Position numbers and translations under genes: made by a program
The notes under the pieces: model-generated
Told to the model about the DNA's origin: nothing
Databases searched by the model: none
Seen by the model: the letters and a program-made list of their open reading frames with translations, nothing else
Shown: piece by piece, positions 6,670 to 7,105 of the stretch
How positions within the stretch are numbered: position 1 is the first letter of the stretch
Layout: every line of letters begins with the position of its first letter
Assembly (NCBI GenBank): GCA_905210875.1
Contig: CAJLYN010000110.1
Coordinates: forward strand, 1-7,105
DNA length: 7,105 nucleotides
Source of the DNA: an uncultured Bacteroides sp.
GTDB taxonomy: Bacteria; Bacteroidota; Bacteroidia; Bacteroidales; UBA11471
Direction: 5' to 3'

Positions 6670-6690
6670 ATCATGCCGATGGGCAATGAT
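6670..6690 (-). repeat. Small inverted repeat at the xylA stop codon
   Basis: ATCAT (6670-6674) pairs with ATGAT (6686-6690), and GCC (6675-6677) pairs with GGC (6682-6684) if A6685 is bulged, around a 4-base loop. The structure ends at the third base of the xylA stop codon. No T-run follows, so it is not a terminator by itself. It could be chance or a minor mRNA 3' structure beside the larger hairpin. Confidence 0.3.
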
Positions 6691-7105
6691 TAGCAATACA
6701 TATTGAGGATAGCCTCGTAGAGCTCTTGTTTGCCGCTGGTCTGTTTGGGTTCGCCGTTGACTTTGGCATAAGCGACAATGTCTTCGAGTTTGAGTTTACC
6801 TTCTTCAAACTCTTTACCTTTACCACCGTCGAACGATGCGTAACGGTCGGCCAGCATTTTCTTGTAGGGCGACTCGTTGAGCAGGGCGGCTGCACTTTCG
6901 AGGGCACGGGCCATGGCGTCCATACCGGAGATGTGGGCGATGAAGATATCTTCGAGGTCGGTCGAGTTACGACGGGTTTTGGCATCGAAGTTGGTACCGC
7001 CGTTGCCGAGACCACCGTTGCGAATGATTTGCATCATGGCCTGGGTGAGCTCGTAGTTGTCGATGGGGAACTGGTCGGTATCCCATCCGTTCTGGTAGTC
7101 ACCAC
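6690..7105 (-). CDS. xylA: Xylose isomerase, C-terminal part (cut by window end)
   Basis: This converts D-xylose to D-xylulose in the cytoplasm, the first step of bacterial xylose use. The visible part is the last 138 or so codons; the family is about 440 aa, so the N-terminal two thirds lie beyond the window. Reading in from the edge the protein begins GDYQNGWDTDQFPIDNYELT. The two aspartates of WDTDQFP and the one of NFDAKTRR are known metal ligands of the second metal site and of the shared site in the E. coli-type (class II) enzyme. STDLEDIFIAHISGMDAMAR and a C-terminal helix ending LYEAILNMYC complete the fold. The missing metal ligands and the proton-transfer histidine should lie upstream. 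The gene precedes xylE in the direction of transcription. The frame is open to the edge, so the break comes from the window and not from mutation. Confidence 0.96.
   Translation of the reverse strand, partial: GDYQNGWDTDQFPIDNYELTQAMMQIIRNGGLGNGGTNFDAKTRRNSTDLEDIFIAHISGMDAMARALESAAALLNESPYKKMLADRYASFDGGKGKEFEEGKLKLEDIVAYAKVNGEPKQTSGKQELYEAILNMYC

Overview
The window is a stretch of core chromosome from a member of the Bacteroidetes, most likely the order Bacteroidales. Four things point there: a short primary sigma factor (286 aa) without the long N-terminal region 1.1 of the proteobacterial form; two perfect matches to the Bacteroides-type -7 promoter box TAnnTTTG (upstream of rpoD and of the RNase P RNA gene); A/T-rich sequence instead of clear Shine-Dalgarno sites in front of the start codons; and a xylA-xylE pair of the kind known in gut Bacteroidales. 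I see no insertion sequences, phage genes, CRISPR array, tRNA or rRNA.

Layout. Positions 35-895 (minus) encode the primary sigma factor RpoD. Behind it on the same strand, at 1047-2546, lies a Do/HtrA-family periplasmic serine protease with two PDZ domains. A 10-bp hairpin at 994-1029 separates the two genes. An intergenic region of about 290 bases (2547-2840) divides the leftward block from a rightward block. The rightward block starts with the RNase P RNA gene rnpB (2841-3195), which has its own promoter and a T-run behind helix P1. It is followed after only 19 bases by a YihY/BrkB-family membrane protein with a long C-terminal extension (3215-4588), then by a small two-repeat YccF-family membrane protein (4627-5001). 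A strong hairpin at 5024-5063 serves the convergent ends of yccF and of the next gene. Positions 5089-6564 (minus) encode a XylE-type D-xylose/H+ symporter. Upstream of it, at 6690-7105 (minus), is the C-terminal third of xylose isomerase XylA, cut by the window end. A 13-bp inverted repeat with a U-tract lies between xylA and xylE.

How the genes fit together. XylE imports D-xylose across the inner membrane and XylA converts it to D-xylulose, so the right end is a xylose-use operon read right to left, with xylA before xylE. RpoD, the HtrA protease and RNase P are housekeeping functions: transcription initiation, envelope protein quality control and tRNA 5' maturation. YihY and YccF are inner-membrane proteins of poorly known function in what looks like a two-gene unit.

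I did not find a convincing undescribed system. The points most worth a second look are regulatory: the xylA-xylE intergenic hairpin, the missing space for a promoter between rnpB and yihY, a possible small divergent RNA beside rpoD, and a near-sigma54 element upstream of htrA.
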